A DNA stretch of 59,779 nucleotides from Clostridiales bacterium (lineage in GTDB: Bacteria > Bacillota > Clostridia > Oscillospirales > Oscillospiraceae), in NCBI GenBank assembly GCA_021205695.1, contig JAJPXB010000038.1:1-59779 (forward strand), written 5' to 3'. Below the pieces are notes generated by a model that had not been told where the DNA came from, searched no databases, and saw only the letters and a list, made by a program, of their open reading frames with translations. The position numbers were made by a program, and so were the translations under genes. Below, piece by piece: positions 51,609 through 59,779 of this stretch. The number at the start of each line of letters is the position of its first letter. The first letter of the stretch is position 1.

Positions 51609-51638
51609 ATTGTAACACGTTTTGGCCCTCCAGGACAA
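51609..51638 (-). promoter_or_regulatory. Promoter of the CYTH-deoC operon
   Basis: On the minus strand: TTGTCC, 18-base spacer, TACAAT, just downstream of the ABC exporter stop. Confidence 0.6.
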
Positions 51639-51647
51639 TCCCCCGGC

Positions 51648-53468
51648 TCAAAAATCCATGACCATTTTTGCTGACTCCTCCTCCGTGAGCTGGGTCACAT
51701 GGGTATCCACCACCCGGTAGACCCGCTGGCACAGGCTGAGCACGCTGGGCCGATGCGTAGTGACGATACAGGTCTTGTTGGGCCGCTGGCGGATAATGTT
51801 GCGCAGCACCTGACGTTCCGTCTCGATGTCCAGGTCGCTGGTTGCCTCGTCCAGGAGCAGCACCGGCGCATCCCGTAGCACTGCCCGGGCAATGGCGATG
51901 CGCTGTGCCTGTCCGCCGGAGAAGCCCTTCCCCCGTTCGCCCAGCTTGCCATTGATCCCGCCCTCCTTTTTGGATACGAAATCCCATGCGCAGGCGATCT
52001 TCAGCGCCTCAACAATCTCCTCGTCGGTGGCGTCCTCCTTGACCATGCGAAGATTCTCCGCCACGGTGCCGGAGATCATGGTGTTTCCCTGGGGGACATA
52101 GGAGAAGTACCGGCGGGTGTCGGCATTGATCTCCACCTGGTTGCCCTGGCTGTCCACCAGCGTCACCTCGCCGCTGCCCGGATGGATCAGGCCCAGGATG
52201 AGCCGGATCAGGGTGGTCTTTCCCTCTCCGGTGGGGCCCACCAGCGCCACGATCTCGTTGGGGCGGGCCACGAAGTCTGAGCCGGAGATGACCTTTTCCC
52301 CCTCCACATAGGAGAAGTCCACCCCGGTCATGCGCACCTCAAAGCCCTGCTCCGCAGCCTTCGCCATGGCCTCCGACTCCTCGGCAAGATGCACCTCCCG
52401 AGGCAGCTCTACCAGCTCCCGGACGCGGTGGGCGGAGACGGCGCTGTTAAGCATACCGGGAACGATGCTCACCAGGGAGGAGAAACTGCTGGAGAGCTGA
52501 GAGCGCTGGGTGAGGAACAGCGTCATGGTGCCATAAGTGATGCGCTCCGCCCAGAGCGCAAAGAGGCAGTAACAGAAGGCCACCACATAGGCCAAAGTGC
52601 CCAGGAGGTTGTTGAAAATGCCGGTCTTGATGGAGAACATATTGTAGTCCAGATTGACTTTTTTATACTTCTCCTGCCAGTCCCGCATTCCCTTGCTGTA
52701 GTGATCGGCCACGCCGAAGCTTTTGATGGTATCGAAATTATAGAAGGCCTCCGCCTCGAAGGTCATGAGGGAGCTGTTCATTTGCAGCACCTTCATACGG
52801 TATTCCCTGTTCTTCCGCATGATAAACCGGCTGGCCAGCAGGAGGAATGGGGCGGAAAGCAGGGCGATAAACGCCATGGCGTGATCGTAGTAGAACAGGA
52901 CGCAGAAGGTGGCGACAAAGTAATACACAGCAATGATGACGTTGGGCAGCCAGCTCACGGCGTTGCTGGCGATGGTGCTCACATCGGAGTTGAATCGGTT
53001 GAGCAGGTCGCCGTTGGCGTACTTGCTCAGCTCATACCAGTCCGCGTCAATGATTTTATCAAAGATGTATGCCTGGATGTCGTTGTTGACATAGATACTC
53101 AGCTTGGTGGAATAGCGGCTCACCAGGCTGGAAAACACCAGGCTAAACACCGTGCTACATATCATGGAGATGATCAGCGCCCACAGCATACCCGTATCTC
53201 TATCGACAATGATGTCCACCAGATACTTGCTGATAACTGAGGACAACAGGCTGAGAGAGGTGCTGATGATACCCAGAATGGTGTAAAAGACGATGACCCA
53301 CCTGTACTTTTTGCTAAAGGAAAAAATCCACTTCCAATCTGCAAAGAAGTCCCGAAAGGTGCCGTCGTCAACGATATTGATGATATACTGTACTGCCTTT
53401 GATTTGAACAGCCGGTTAATCCCGGAAAACTTCTCCACATCTCCAGGGCGTTTGACGTTGTCTGGCAT
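51648..53468 (-). CDS. ABC exporter, fused permease-ATPase
   Basis: The 606-residue half-transporter has six membrane segments (about 60-345) and a C-terminal ATPase: Walker A GPTGEGKTT near 400, signature FSGGQAQR, Walker B PVLLLDEATSDLD, H-loop TTHRPS. An N-terminal cytoplasmic stretch of about 55 residues precedes the first helix. The signature has Phe in place of the common Leu. It should act as a homodimer exporting lipids, peptides or drugs; the substrate is unknown. A terminator separates it from the LCP gene upstream. Confidence 0.92.
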   Translation of the reverse strand: MPDNVKRPGDVEKFSGINRLFKSKAVQYIINIVDDGTFRDFFADWKWIFSFSKKYRWVIVFYTILGIISTSLSLLSSVISKYLVDIIVDRDTGMLWALIISMICSTVFSLVFSSLVSRYSTKLSIYVNNDIQAYIFDKIIDADWYELSKYANGDLLNRFNSDVSTIASNAVSWLPNVIIAVYYFVATFCVLFYYDHAMAFIALLSAPFLLLASRFIMRKNREYRMKVLQMNSSLMTFEAEAFYNFDTIKSFGVADHYSKGMRDWQEKYKKVNLDYNMFSIKTGIFNNLLGTLAYVVAFCYCLFALWAERITYGTMTLFLTQRSQLSSSFSSLVSIVPGMLNSAVSAHRVRELVELPREVHLAEESEAMAKAAEQGFEVRMTGVDFSYVEGEKVISGSDFVARPNEIVALVGPTGEGKTTLIRLILGLIHPGSGEVTLVDSQGNQVEINADTRRYFSYVPQGNTMISGTVAENLRMVKEDATDEEIVEALKIACAWDFVSKKEGGINGKLGERGKGFSGGQAQRIAIARAVLRDAPVLLLDEATSDLDIETERQVLRNIIRQRPNKTCIVTTHRPSVLSLCQRVYRVVDTHVTQLTEEESAKMVMDF

Positions 53469-53515
53469 AATATCTCCTCTTTTTCCCCGCTTTTCAGCCC
53501 GAAAAAGTCTCTGTG

Positions 53516-53553
53516 TTGAAAACGCCGCACACCCTGTCAGAAGTGTGCGGCGT
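53516..53553 (-). terminator. Terminator of the LCP gene
   Basis: Eleven-base arms ACGCCGCACAC / GTGTGCGGCGT with a ten-base loop, then TTTTC on the minus strand. Confidence 0.85.
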
Positions 53554-53568
53554 GTTCTCGTGGCCTAT

Positions 53569-54609
53569 TCAGTCCGCCGTGGCAGCGGAACCCGTTCCGT
53601 AAATAAATTCCTTCAAATTGGCCCGGAGCAGATCCCAGTTGGTGGGCACCAGCACAGCCATCTTCCGAATCGTCTGACTGGAATAGCTGCCGTCCTCCGG
53701 GACACGATACTCCTCGATGGAGTCCACCCCCAGATTATAGGCCGTCAGGGCCAGGGAAAGGATCTCATCGTTGTTCATGTCGGTGGTGATGTCGTCAGCC
53801 ACCGTCTCATAGAGGGACCACAGGTCGGTAAACTCCTCCTCCTTAATCTGGTTAAAGATGGCCTGGATGACGGTACGCTGGCGCTGGGTGCGGCCGAAGT
53901 CGGAGTAGGAACCGTCCTCTGTGTTGACATAACGCATACGAGCATAGGCCAACGCCTCCTCCCCGTTGAGCAGGTTGTAGCCCGCTGTCAGACCGGAGTA
54001 GTAGTTTCCGTCGCCCTTGCTGCTGTACTTGCTGTTTCCGCTGAGGTAATTCACCTCCGCTTCAGTGAGCTTGATCGTCACGCCGCCGATGGCGTCGATG
54101 ATCTCCTGGAAGCCGGTGAAATCCACCTCTATGTTATAGTCGATGGTAATGCCGAAGTTCGTCTCGATGGTAGCGTCCAGCAGGTCAAATCCGCCGAAGG
54201 CATAGGCAGCGTTGAGCTTGTTGTCGCTGTAGCCGGGAATCTGGACATACAGGTCACGCATAAGGGACGTCATTTTCAGCGCGCCGTTGGTGGTGTCGAT
54301 GGTCAGGATGATCATCGTGTCCGACCGTGCCCGCTGACCGGATACACGGGTGTCCTGGCCCACCAGCAGAATATTGGTCACGCCCTCAACCGTCTCTATG
54401 TCTTCCACCGTACCGTAGTCGATGGAGCTGCTGTCGATGGTATCCTCCTCGTCCGTATCCTCTTCAAAGTCCTCGGTGGTGTACTCCGTCTCGCTGGCAG
54501 TGACACGGTTGATCTTATTGAGCTGAACCTGCAAAAAAGCGTATGCGCCGATCACCATCAGTGACAGAACGGCCAAAATGACCAGTACGACCTTCCTTAA
54601 TTTTGACAT
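53569..54609 (-). CDS. LytR-CpsA-Psr (LCP) family cell-wall ligase
   Basis: The 346-residue membrane protein has one N-terminal helix (7-29), an acidic linker (about 45-70), and an LCP domain (about 77-260: ILLVGQDTR, RSDTMIILTIDT, SLMRDLYVQIPGY, KLNAAYAFGG, AYARMRY, DFGRTQRQ). The Arg and Asp residues that hold the polyprenyl pyrophosphate are present. LCP enzymes attach teichoic acids or capsule to peptidoglycan on the outer face. A C-terminal segment of about 85 residues is less conserved. It has its own promoter and a structured leader. Confidence 0.92.
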   Translation of the reverse strand: MSKLRKVVLVILAVLSLMVIGAYAFLQVQLNKINRVTASETEYTTEDFEEDTDEEDTIDSSSIDYGTVEDIETVEGVTNILLVGQDTRVSGQRARSDTMIILTIDTTNGALKMTSLMRDLYVQIPGYSDNKLNAAYAFGGFDLLDATIETNFGITIDYNIEVDFTGFQEIIDAIGGVTIKLTEAEVNYLSGNSKYSSKGDGNYYSGLTAGYNLLNGEEALAYARMRYVNTEDGSYSDFGRTQRQRTVIQAIFNQIKEEEFTDLWSLYETVADDITTDMNNDEILSLALTAYNLGVDSIEEYRVPEDGSYSSQTIRKMAVLVPTNWDLLRANLKEFIYGTGSAATAD

Positions 54610-54989
54610 CTGCTGTCATGACCTCCAGTCAAAAAGGGCACCGCCCGCAGGCGGCTACAAAACAGGGCGCAGGGGCAGAGCCGCCTGCGCTCCGAAACAA
54701 ACTGCTGTCATTTTAATCTTTTTTCTCTCCACCGTCAAGGGATTTTCCCCTCTTTTTCCACCCAAGGAGAGAAAAACAGCATTTTGTCCCCTAATACCTG
54801 TTTTTTGACTTCCGGAGCGTTCAAATTCGCCAACTGATGCCGTCTGTTCCTTCCGTTCTGTATGATCTTTTCGTTCTATTCTCCAAAAATTCATAAAAAT
54901 TTCATTACCATATGGTACAGTAACGCCATATCAGGAGAGTCGCCGGGCCAGGTGGATGGTCGGCTCTCCGCATGCGAGGAGCTGTCGTC
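54610..54989. other. Divergent region between the LCP gene and dnaK
   Basis: No ORF is convincing. On the minus strand the LCP leader can fold GCAGGCGGCT with AGCCGCCTGC, or alternatively CCGCC with GGGCGG followed by CCCTTTTT, a possible attenuator (54631-54690). On the plus strand a perfect 12-base palindrome TACCATATGGTA (54906-54917) overlaps a weak TTCATA-16-TATGGT promoter before dnaK. No CIRCE element was seen. Confidence 0.45.
54710..54738 (-). promoter_or_regulatory. Promoter of the LCP gene
   Basis: On the minus strand: TTGACG, 17-base spacer, TAAAAT, about 100 bases before the ATG, leaving room for the folded leader. Confidence 0.7.
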
Positions 54990-56807
54990 ATGAGTCGTAT
55001 TATCGGGATCGATCTGGGCACCACCAACAGCTGTGTGGCGGTGCTGGAAAATGGGAAGCCTGTCATCATTCCCAACGCAGAGGGGAACCGCACCACCCCC
55101 TCCATCGTCGCCTTTACCAAGAGCGGCGAGCGGCTGGTGGGCGATCTGGCCAAGCGTCAGGCAGTGACCAACGCTGCCGGAACCGTCTCCTCCATCAAGC
55201 GGGAGATGGGGACGGACGCCCGCCTGGAGCTGGGAGGCAAGCGGCGCACTCCCCAGGAGATCAGCGCCATGATCCTCCACAAGCTGAAAACGGACGCGGA
55301 GGCCTATTTGGGAGAGCCGGTAAATGACGCCGTCATCACCGTCCCCGCCTATTTTAACGACGTACAACGTCAGGCCACCAAGGACGCCGGGCGTATCGCT
55401 GGACTAAACGTCCGGCGCATCATCAACGAGCCCACGGCGGCAGCTCTGGCCTACGGTCTGGATCACGGAGAGAGCCAAAAGATCATGGTCTACGACCTGG
55501 GCGGCGGCACTTTCGACGTGTCCATCATTGAAATCGGGGATGGGGTCATCGAGGTGCTCTCCACCTGCGGAGACAACCACCTGGGTGGAGACGACTTTGA
55601 CCAGCGGCTGACCAATTACCTGGTCAGCGAGTTCAAGCAACAGACGAAGTACAACATCGCCAAGGATCCTGTGGCCCTCCAGCGGGTGCGGGAGGCGGCG
55701 GAGAAGGCCAAGAAGGAGCTTTCCGCCTCTACAACCGCCAATGTCAACCTGCCCTTCCTGGCTCAGGGCCGCTCCGGTCCCCTGCACATGGACATCACCG
55801 TCACCCGGGCCGTCTTCGAGCAGCTGACCCGCGACCTGGTGGAGCGCACCACCATGCCGGTGCAGACCGCACTCAACGATGCAGGGCTGTCCGTCTCCCA
55901 GCTGGGGCGGGTGCTGCTGGTGGGCGGCTCCACCCGGATCCCCGCCGTCCAGGACCATGTCCGCTCCCTGGTGGGCATGATGCCCAGCAAGGGGCTGAAT
56001 CCGGACGAGTGCGTGGCCATGGGCGCCGCCATCCAGGGCGGTACCCTGGAGGGGTCTCTCATCGCCGGAAACGCCGGAAACGGGATGTCCGCCACCGGCA
56101 GTGGGCAGGAGATTCTGCTGCTGGACGTGACGCCCCTCTCCCTGTCCATCGAGACAGTGGGCGGCGTGGCCACACGGCTCATTGAGCGCAATTCCACGCT
56201 CCCCGTTCACTACTCCCAGATCTTCACCACCGCCGCCAACTTCCAGACCAACGTGGAAATTCACGTTCTCCAGGGAGAGCGGCCCATGGCCAAGGACAAC
56301 AAGACCATCGGCAAGTTCCGCCTCACGGGTATCAAGCGCGCTCCACGGGGCGTGCCGCAGATCGAGGTCACCTTTGATCTGGATGCCAACGGCATTTTAA
56401 AGGTCAGCGCAAAGGATCTGGGCACCGGACGCGCCCAGGAGATCGTCATCTCCTCCAGCTCCAATCTGTCTGAGGCGGAGATCCAGCAGGCCATCCGGGA
56501 TGCCCAGGAATACGCCGCCGCTGACAGCCAGCGGAAGGAGGCCATGGAGATCCGGAACCAGGCGGAAGCCCTGGTCATCGAGACAAAGGAGGCTTTCCGG
56601 GTCTGCGGCAAGGAGCTGAACAAGGCGGATCAGAAGCAGGTAAAAAACGACCTGGCCAATCTGGAGCAGCTGGTAAACCGGAACAGCCCGGAGAAAATCA
56701 CGGCGGATGTTCTGCCGGAGATGAAGGCTGCCATGGAACAGCTGCACCGCTCCTCCGCGACCCTGTCCCAGCTGTACGCCAACCATCAGTCATCAGGGCA
56801 GAGCTGA
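54990..56807 (+). CDS. dnaK: DnaK-type Hsp70 chaperone
   Basis: About 605 residues from [16 protein letters not shown] chose the ATG at 54990 for SD GAGGAG; an ATG six codons earlier adds MRGAVV, which homologues lack. The ATPase domain has [35 protein letters not shown] and [13 protein letters not shown]. The substrate domain starts near 385 ([14 protein letters not shown]) and the lid is complete but ends without a DnaK-typical Gly/Asp tail. No grpE, dnaJ or hrcA lies next to it and no CIRCE precedes it. It may be a specialised second DnaK tied to the following membrane-stress genes. Confidence 0.92.
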   Translation: MSRIIGIDLGTTNSCVAVLENGKPVIIPNAEGNRTTPSIVAFTKSGERLVGDLAKRQAVTNAAGTVSSIKREMGTDARLELGGKRRTPQEISAMILHKLKTDAEAYLGEPVNDAVITVPAYFNDVQRQATKDAGRIAGLNVRRIINEPTAAALAYGLDHGESQKIMVYDLGGGTFDVSIIEIGDGVIEVLSTCGDNHLGGDDFDQRLTNYLVSEFKQQTKYNIAKDPVALQRVREAAEKAKKELSASTTANVNLPFLAQGRSGPLHMDITVTRAVFEQLTRDLVERTTMPVQTALNDAGLSVSQLGRVLLVGGSTRIPAVQDHVRSLVGMMPSKGLNPDECVAMGAAIQGGTLEGSLIAGNAGNGMSATGSGQEILLLDVTPLSLSIETVGGVATRLIERNSTLPVHYSQIFTTAANFQTNVEIHVLQGERPMAKDNKTIGKFRLTGIKRAPRGVPQIEVTFDLDANGILKVSAKDLGTGRAQEIVISSSSNLSEAEIQQAIRDAQEYAAADSQRKEAMEIRNQAEALVIETKEAFRVCGKELNKADQKQVKNDLANLEQLVNRNSPEKITADVLPEMKAAMEQLHRSSATLSQLYANHQSSGQS

Positions 56808-56834
56808 TATTCCCTTCGTTCCCCGTTCTTTTCC

Positions 56835-56863
56835 TTGACGCACATCATGGAAGCAGATATAAT
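56835..56863 (+). promoter_or_regulatory. Promoter of the XpaC-TelA-TPM operon
   Basis: TTGACG, 17-base spacer, perfect TATAAT, 55 bases before the XpaC-like start. It separates this operon from dnaK. Confidence 0.82.
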
Positions 56864-56917
56864 ATGAACAGTACAGTGCAAATTTGGGGAACAATCATCT
56901 GAGAGGAGGCTGCGACT

Positions 56918-57556
56918 TTGAAGGTCATAAAGCGGGAGCGCTCTCCCTGGCCGGTCTATCTGATCGCCTTGGTCTGGATTTTTGCCGCCTTTGCCGTGGG
57001 CATCCACACCGTCTGGGGTTATCTGGCTGCCGCGGCAGTCTCTGCCGCCGCCTATTTCATCGGTCGCGCCATTTTCCCCGACCGGCAGGTGGAGACGGAG
57101 GTTCCCGACCCGGAGCCTGCCGACCCGGAGCTGGCCGCTCTGAAAAAGGATCGGGATCGGGATGTGGGCGAGATACGCCGCCTGAACGACAATATCGAGG
57201 ACGCGGAGATTTCCGCCCATCTGGACCATATTGAAATGGTCACCGGAAAAATTTACGACTATGTGCTGGAGCACCCGGACAAGCGGACGCTGGTCCGCCG
57301 TTTTCTGGATTACTACCTCCCCACCACCATCAAGCTGCTCAACCAGTACGACCGGATGGACGGGCTGGGGCTGTCCGGAGAAAACGTCAGCGCCGCCAAG
57401 GAAAAGATAAGGGCGATGCTGTCCACCGTCTCCGCAGCCTTTGACAAGCAGCTGGACAGCCTGTTCCAGGACGACTATATGGATGTATCCGCCGAAATCA
57501 CCGTGCTGGAGCAGATGATGGCTCAGGAAGGCCTGACCGGCGGCGGGATGCAGTAA
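56918..57556 (+). CDS. XpaC-like protein (5-bromo-4-chloroindolyl phosphate hydrolysis family)
   Basis: The 212-residue protein starts at TTG, with SD GAGAGGAGG eight bases upstream. Two membrane helices (about 13-30 and 32-50) lead into a coiled, charged cytoplasmic domain (about 70-205: ALKKDRDRDVGEIRRLNDNI, ISAHLDHIEMVTGKIYDYV, RRFLDYYLPTTIKLLNQY). This is the XpaC pattern. Despite the name, no phosphatase residues are visible. XpaC and TelA proteins are adjacent in many Firmicutes and may form a membrane-linked complex. Confidence 0.85.
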   Translation: MKVIKRERSPWPVYLIALVWIFAAFAVGIHTVWGYLAAAAVSAAAYFIGRAIFPDRQVETEVPDPEPADPELAALKKDRDRDVGEIRRLNDNIEDAEISAHLDHIEMVTGKIYDYVLEHPDKRTLVRRFLDYYLPTTIKLLNQYDRMDGLGLSGENVSAAKEKIRAMLSTVSAAFDKQLDSLFQDDYMDVSAEITVLEQMMAQEGLTGGGMQ

Positions 57557-57609
57557 TCTGACCACCCTATCCTGACACCGATTTTAAATTGAAAATGGAG
57601 GAGAGAAAA

Positions 57610-58761
57610 ATGAGTGAAATCAACCTGACCCTGGACCCCACCGGCGACGCTGCTGCCCAGGCCCCTGCCGCCCCTACCCTGACCCTGAACCCGGAGGGCG
57701 AAGCCGAAAAAAAACAGGAGGCTCCTGCCGTCGATCTGGACGAGCAGCTTCTGAGCGATGCGGAGAAAAAGGTCGTCGCTGACTTTGCCAAGAAGATAGA
57801 CCTCCGGGACTCCACCCAGGTGCTCCAGTACGGAGCCGCCGCGCAGAAGAACGTGGCCGCCTTCTCCTCCAGCGCCCTGAACAAGGTAAGCACCAAGGAT
57901 CTGGGCGAGGTGGGCGACACCCTCACCTCTCTGGTGGTGCAGCTGAAAAACAACGCCCCCGGTGAGCAGAAGAAGCGCGGCTTCTTCTCCAGGGGCAAGA
58001 TTAAGATGGACGAGATGAAGGCCCAGTATTCCAAGGCCGAGGCCAACGTGGACGAGGTGACCAAGATTCTGGAGCAGCATCAGGTCGCTCTGATGAAGGA
58101 CGTGGCCATGCTGGACCAGATGTACGATCTAAACCAGCAATACTACAAAGAGCTGACCATGTATATCCTGGCCGGAAAGCAGAAGCTGAAAGAGGTTCGG
58201 GAGGGCGAGCTGGAGGATCTGCGCAAGAAGGCGGAAACCTCCGGCCGCCAGGAGGACGCTGAAGCCTACAACGACTATGCCAACATGGTCAACCGTTTCG
58301 AAAAGAAGCTCCATGACCTGGAGCTGACCCGGATGGTTTCCATTCAGATGGGCCCTCAGACCCGGCTGCTCCAGAACAACGACACCCTGATGATTGAGAA
58401 GATTCAGACCTCTCTGGTAAACACCATCCCCCTGTGGAAGAGCCAGATGGTGCTTGCCCTGGGTCTGGAGCGCTCCCGTCAGGCGACCGCCGCTCAGACA
58501 GCAGTCACCGATATGACCAACGATCTGCTGAAAAAGAACGCCGAGATGCTCCATATGGGCACTGTCGCCACCGCCAAAGAGGCGGAGCGCTCCATCGTGG
58601 ATATCGAGACCCTCCAGCACACCAACGAAGAGCTGATCTCCACTCTGGACGAAGTTATCTCCATCCAGCAGGAGGGCTCTCAGAAGCGCAAGGAGGCCGA
58701 GGTGGAGCTGAGCCGCATCGAGGGCGAGCTCAAGCAAAAGCTCCTCTCTCTGCGGGGGTAA
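57610..58761 (+). CDS. TelA-like toxic anion resistance protein
   Basis: About 383 residues from MSEINLTLDP. This ATG follows GGAGGAGAG; an earlier in-frame ATG lacks an SD. A low-complexity Ala/Pro/Glu head (1-45) precedes a long alpha-helical protein with QLLSDAEKKVVADFAKKI, KRGFFSRGK and LLQNNDTLMIEKIQTSLVNTIPLWKSQM, the TelA/YceH signature. It is soluble and likely coiled-coil. TelA is linked to tellurite, membrane-stress and antimicrobial resistance, but its mechanism is not known. Confidence 0.9.
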   Translation: MSEINLTLDPTGDAAAQAPAAPTLTLNPEGEAEKKQEAPAVDLDEQLLSDAEKKVVADFAKKIDLRDSTQVLQYGAAAQKNVAAFSSSALNKVSTKDLGEVGDTLTSLVVQLKNNAPGEQKKRGFFSRGKIKMDEMKAQYSKAEANVDEVTKILEQHQVALMKDVAMLDQMYDLNQQYYKELTMYILAGKQKLKEVREGELEDLRKKAETSGRQEDAEAYNDYANMVNRFEKKLHDLELTRMVSIQMGPQTRLLQNNDTLMIEKIQTSLVNTIPLWKSQMVLALGLERSRQATAAQTAVTDMTNDLLKKNAEMLHMGTVATAKEAERSIVDIETLQHTNEELISTLDEVISIQQEGSQKRKEAEVELSRIEGELKQKLLSLRG

Positions 58762-58807
58762 TCTACGGCCTCCCCCTCTCACGGAATCAGAAAGCAGGTG
58801 ACTTCCC

Positions 58808-59779
58808 GTGAAAGCGCTGAACGCATTAAAAAAATTTCCGGTAGCTGTTGCCGTCACTGCCCTGATCGTAGCGGGCTGCATCGCATACAGCCTGTTTATG
58901 GCGCCGGTGGCCGTGATCGACGTCCAGGTGGGGAACTGGGTGCAGGATGACGCAGACGTTCTTTCAGACGCCACCGAGGAGACCTTGCGGGCCTATGACG
59001 AGGAATTTGACAGCAAGTACAGCAGCGTCATCGCCGTGGCCACCATCTCCTCCTCCCGTGGCTGGGATCTGGAGGACTATGCCCTGGAGCTGGCCACCGA
59101 CTGGGATCTCACGCAGTATGACGTCATCCTTGTCCTGGACATCGGCGGGCAGCAGGTCTATATGGTAGACGGCGGCAGCCTGACGGAGCTGGACTCCACT
59201 GCGGCGACCACCGAAACCATGGCTTCGGACTTCTACGCCGGAGACTATGACAGCGCCGTGCTCAGTCTGTTCTCCTATATGAACGACTGGTACGGCGGCC
59301 ATTTTGCGGACGGTTCCGATTATGGAGACGCTTACGGTTACTATGACGACTACTATTACGACGATTACTATTACAACGATTACTATTATGGCGGCGGCTC
59401 TGGGTTCAGCCTGTTCGGTCTGATCATACTGCTGGTGGTGATTTATCTCGTTCTCACCCTGATCGAACGCAGCCGCTATAACACCTGGTACAGCCAGTAC
59501 GGACATATGGCCGCGCCTCCGGTGCTGTTCGTCCCCATCTTCCCCTGGCATCGTCCGGGGAGCGCCTGGTTCCGCAGGATGGGTCGGCAACCGCCCCGTG
59601 GCCCGGGCGGGCCCGGTCCCCGTGGGCCCGGCGGACCTGGCGGCGGTCGCGGCGGTCCGGGAGGTCGTCCCGGCGGACAGAGCCGGGGCGGCGGTTTCGG
59701 CGGCAGCAGCAGTCGGGGCGGCGGCTTTGGCGGCAGTAGCAGTCGGGGCGGCAGCTTTGGCGGCAGCAGCAGTCGGGGC
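58808..59779 (+). CDS. TPM-domain membrane protein with Gly-rich repeat tail (partial)
   Basis: The gene starts at GTG (58808; SD AGCAGGTGA) and runs off the window after 324 codons. A membrane helix or signal (about 10-30) is followed by a TPM domain (about 38-160: VQDDADVLSDATEETLRAYDEEFDSKYSS, VILVLDIGGQQVYMVDGG). Next come a Tyr/Asp run (YYDDYYYDDYYYND, about 179-194), a second helix (about 200-219), and a Pro/Arg/Gly tail. The tail ends in 30-base tandem repeats. TPM (TLP18.3/Psb32/MOLO-1) proteins are membrane-linked and tied to stress or assembly. The stop lies beyond the window, so the tail length is unknown. Confidence 0.83.
   Translation, partial: MKALNALKKFPVAVAVTALIVAGCIAYSLFMAPVAVIDVQVGNWVQDDADVLSDATEETLRAYDEEFDSKYSSVIAVATISSSRGWDLEDYALELATDWDLTQYDVILVLDIGGQQVYMVDGGSLTELDSTAATTETMASDFYAGDYDSAVLSLFSYMNDWYGGHFADGSDYGDAYGYYDDYYYDDYYYNDYYYGGGSGFSLFGLIILLVVIYLVLTLIERSRYNTWYSQYGHMAAPPVLFVPIFPWHRPGSAWFRRMGRQPPRGPGGPGPRGPGGPGGGRGGPGGRPGGQSRGGGFGGSSSRGGGFGGSSSRGGSFGGSSSRG
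59681..59779 (+). repeat. 30-base tandem repeat in the TPM protein gene
   Basis: Three full copies (59681-59710, 59711-59740, 59741-59770) and the start of a fourth encode a ten-residue unit SRGGGFGGSS. Copies differ by only a few bases. The window edge cuts the array, so the copy number is unknown. Confidence 0.9.

Noticed and set aside
54610-54989. CIRCE (HrcA) operator ahead of dnaK
   Set aside because: No TTAGCACTC-N9-GAGTGCTAA or close variant is present.
1-59779. tRNA or rRNA genes, IS elements, prophage genes or CRISPR arrays
   Set aside because: I scanned for tRNA T-arm consensus, transposase or integrase motifs and regular repeats and found none that hold up.

Overview
The window reads as chromosomal DNA of a GC-rich, Gram-positive gut-type Clostridia, most likely an Oscillospirales relative (Flavonifractor/Lawsonibacter-like; this placement is inference). 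Supporting signs are the T-box ahead of thrS, many lipoprotein signals, consensus SigA promoters, a BofC-type small protein typical of endospore formers, DUF4317 and DUF1292 proteins, and a molybdenum hydroxylase cluster of the kind found in selenium- and purine-using Clostridia. No tRNA, rRNA, CRISPR array or intact mobile element was recognised.

Layout. 0.2-5.4 kb (minus): a BMP/nucleoside-type ABC importer, lipoprotein first, then ATPase, permease, permease. The ATPase and first permease are read as one ORF because of a G6 tract. 5.5-13.1 kb (minus): a DUF4317 gene and a shikimate/phenylalanine operon (aroF-aroB-aroA-aroC-pheA-aroK), preceded by a short ORF very rich in Phe/Trp/Tyr codons and a strong terminator, which looks like a transcription attenuator. 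13.2-15.3 kb (plus): promoter, threonine T-box and thrS without a TGS domain. 15.4-18.6 kb: a membrane-tethered, circularly permuted GH3 enzyme. 18.8-26.2 kb: a lipoprotein, then a minus-strand VTC/DUF4956/beta-helix lipoprotein operon, then a zinc-phospholipase-like gene and a UMF1-type transporter. 26.3-35.7 kb (minus): pfkA, a small anchored protein, cca, an Ig-like repeat protein, a second phosphofructokinase broken at a G10 tract, ppk1 and a PTS EIIC-like protein.

35.8-46.6 kb is a molybdenum hydroxylase region. It holds a permuted XdhC maturation factor (plus), an AT-rich accessory insert (HTH regulator, DUF4176, unknown protein), a fused [2Fe-2S]-Mo dehydrogenase, a separate FAD/[2Fe-2S]/Mo enzyme, a MocA-type cytidylyltransferase, and a protein fusing a MocA-like fold to a ModE-like DNA-binding domain. 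46.7-54.6 kb: a class A PBP, a BofC-like protein, a DUF1292 protein followed by a probable 6S RNA, deoC, a CYTH protein, an ABC exporter and an LCP cell-wall ligase. 55.0-59.8 kb (plus): a DnaK without grpE/dnaJ/hrcA next to it, then XpaC-, TelA- and TPM-type proteins, the last running off the window.

The genes best read together are the attenuated aromatic operon, the divergent thrS T-box, the molybdenum hydroxylase maturation set, and the DnaK-XpaC-TelA-TPM block. Two genes carry indels in G homopolymers and should be checked against reads before being called biological.
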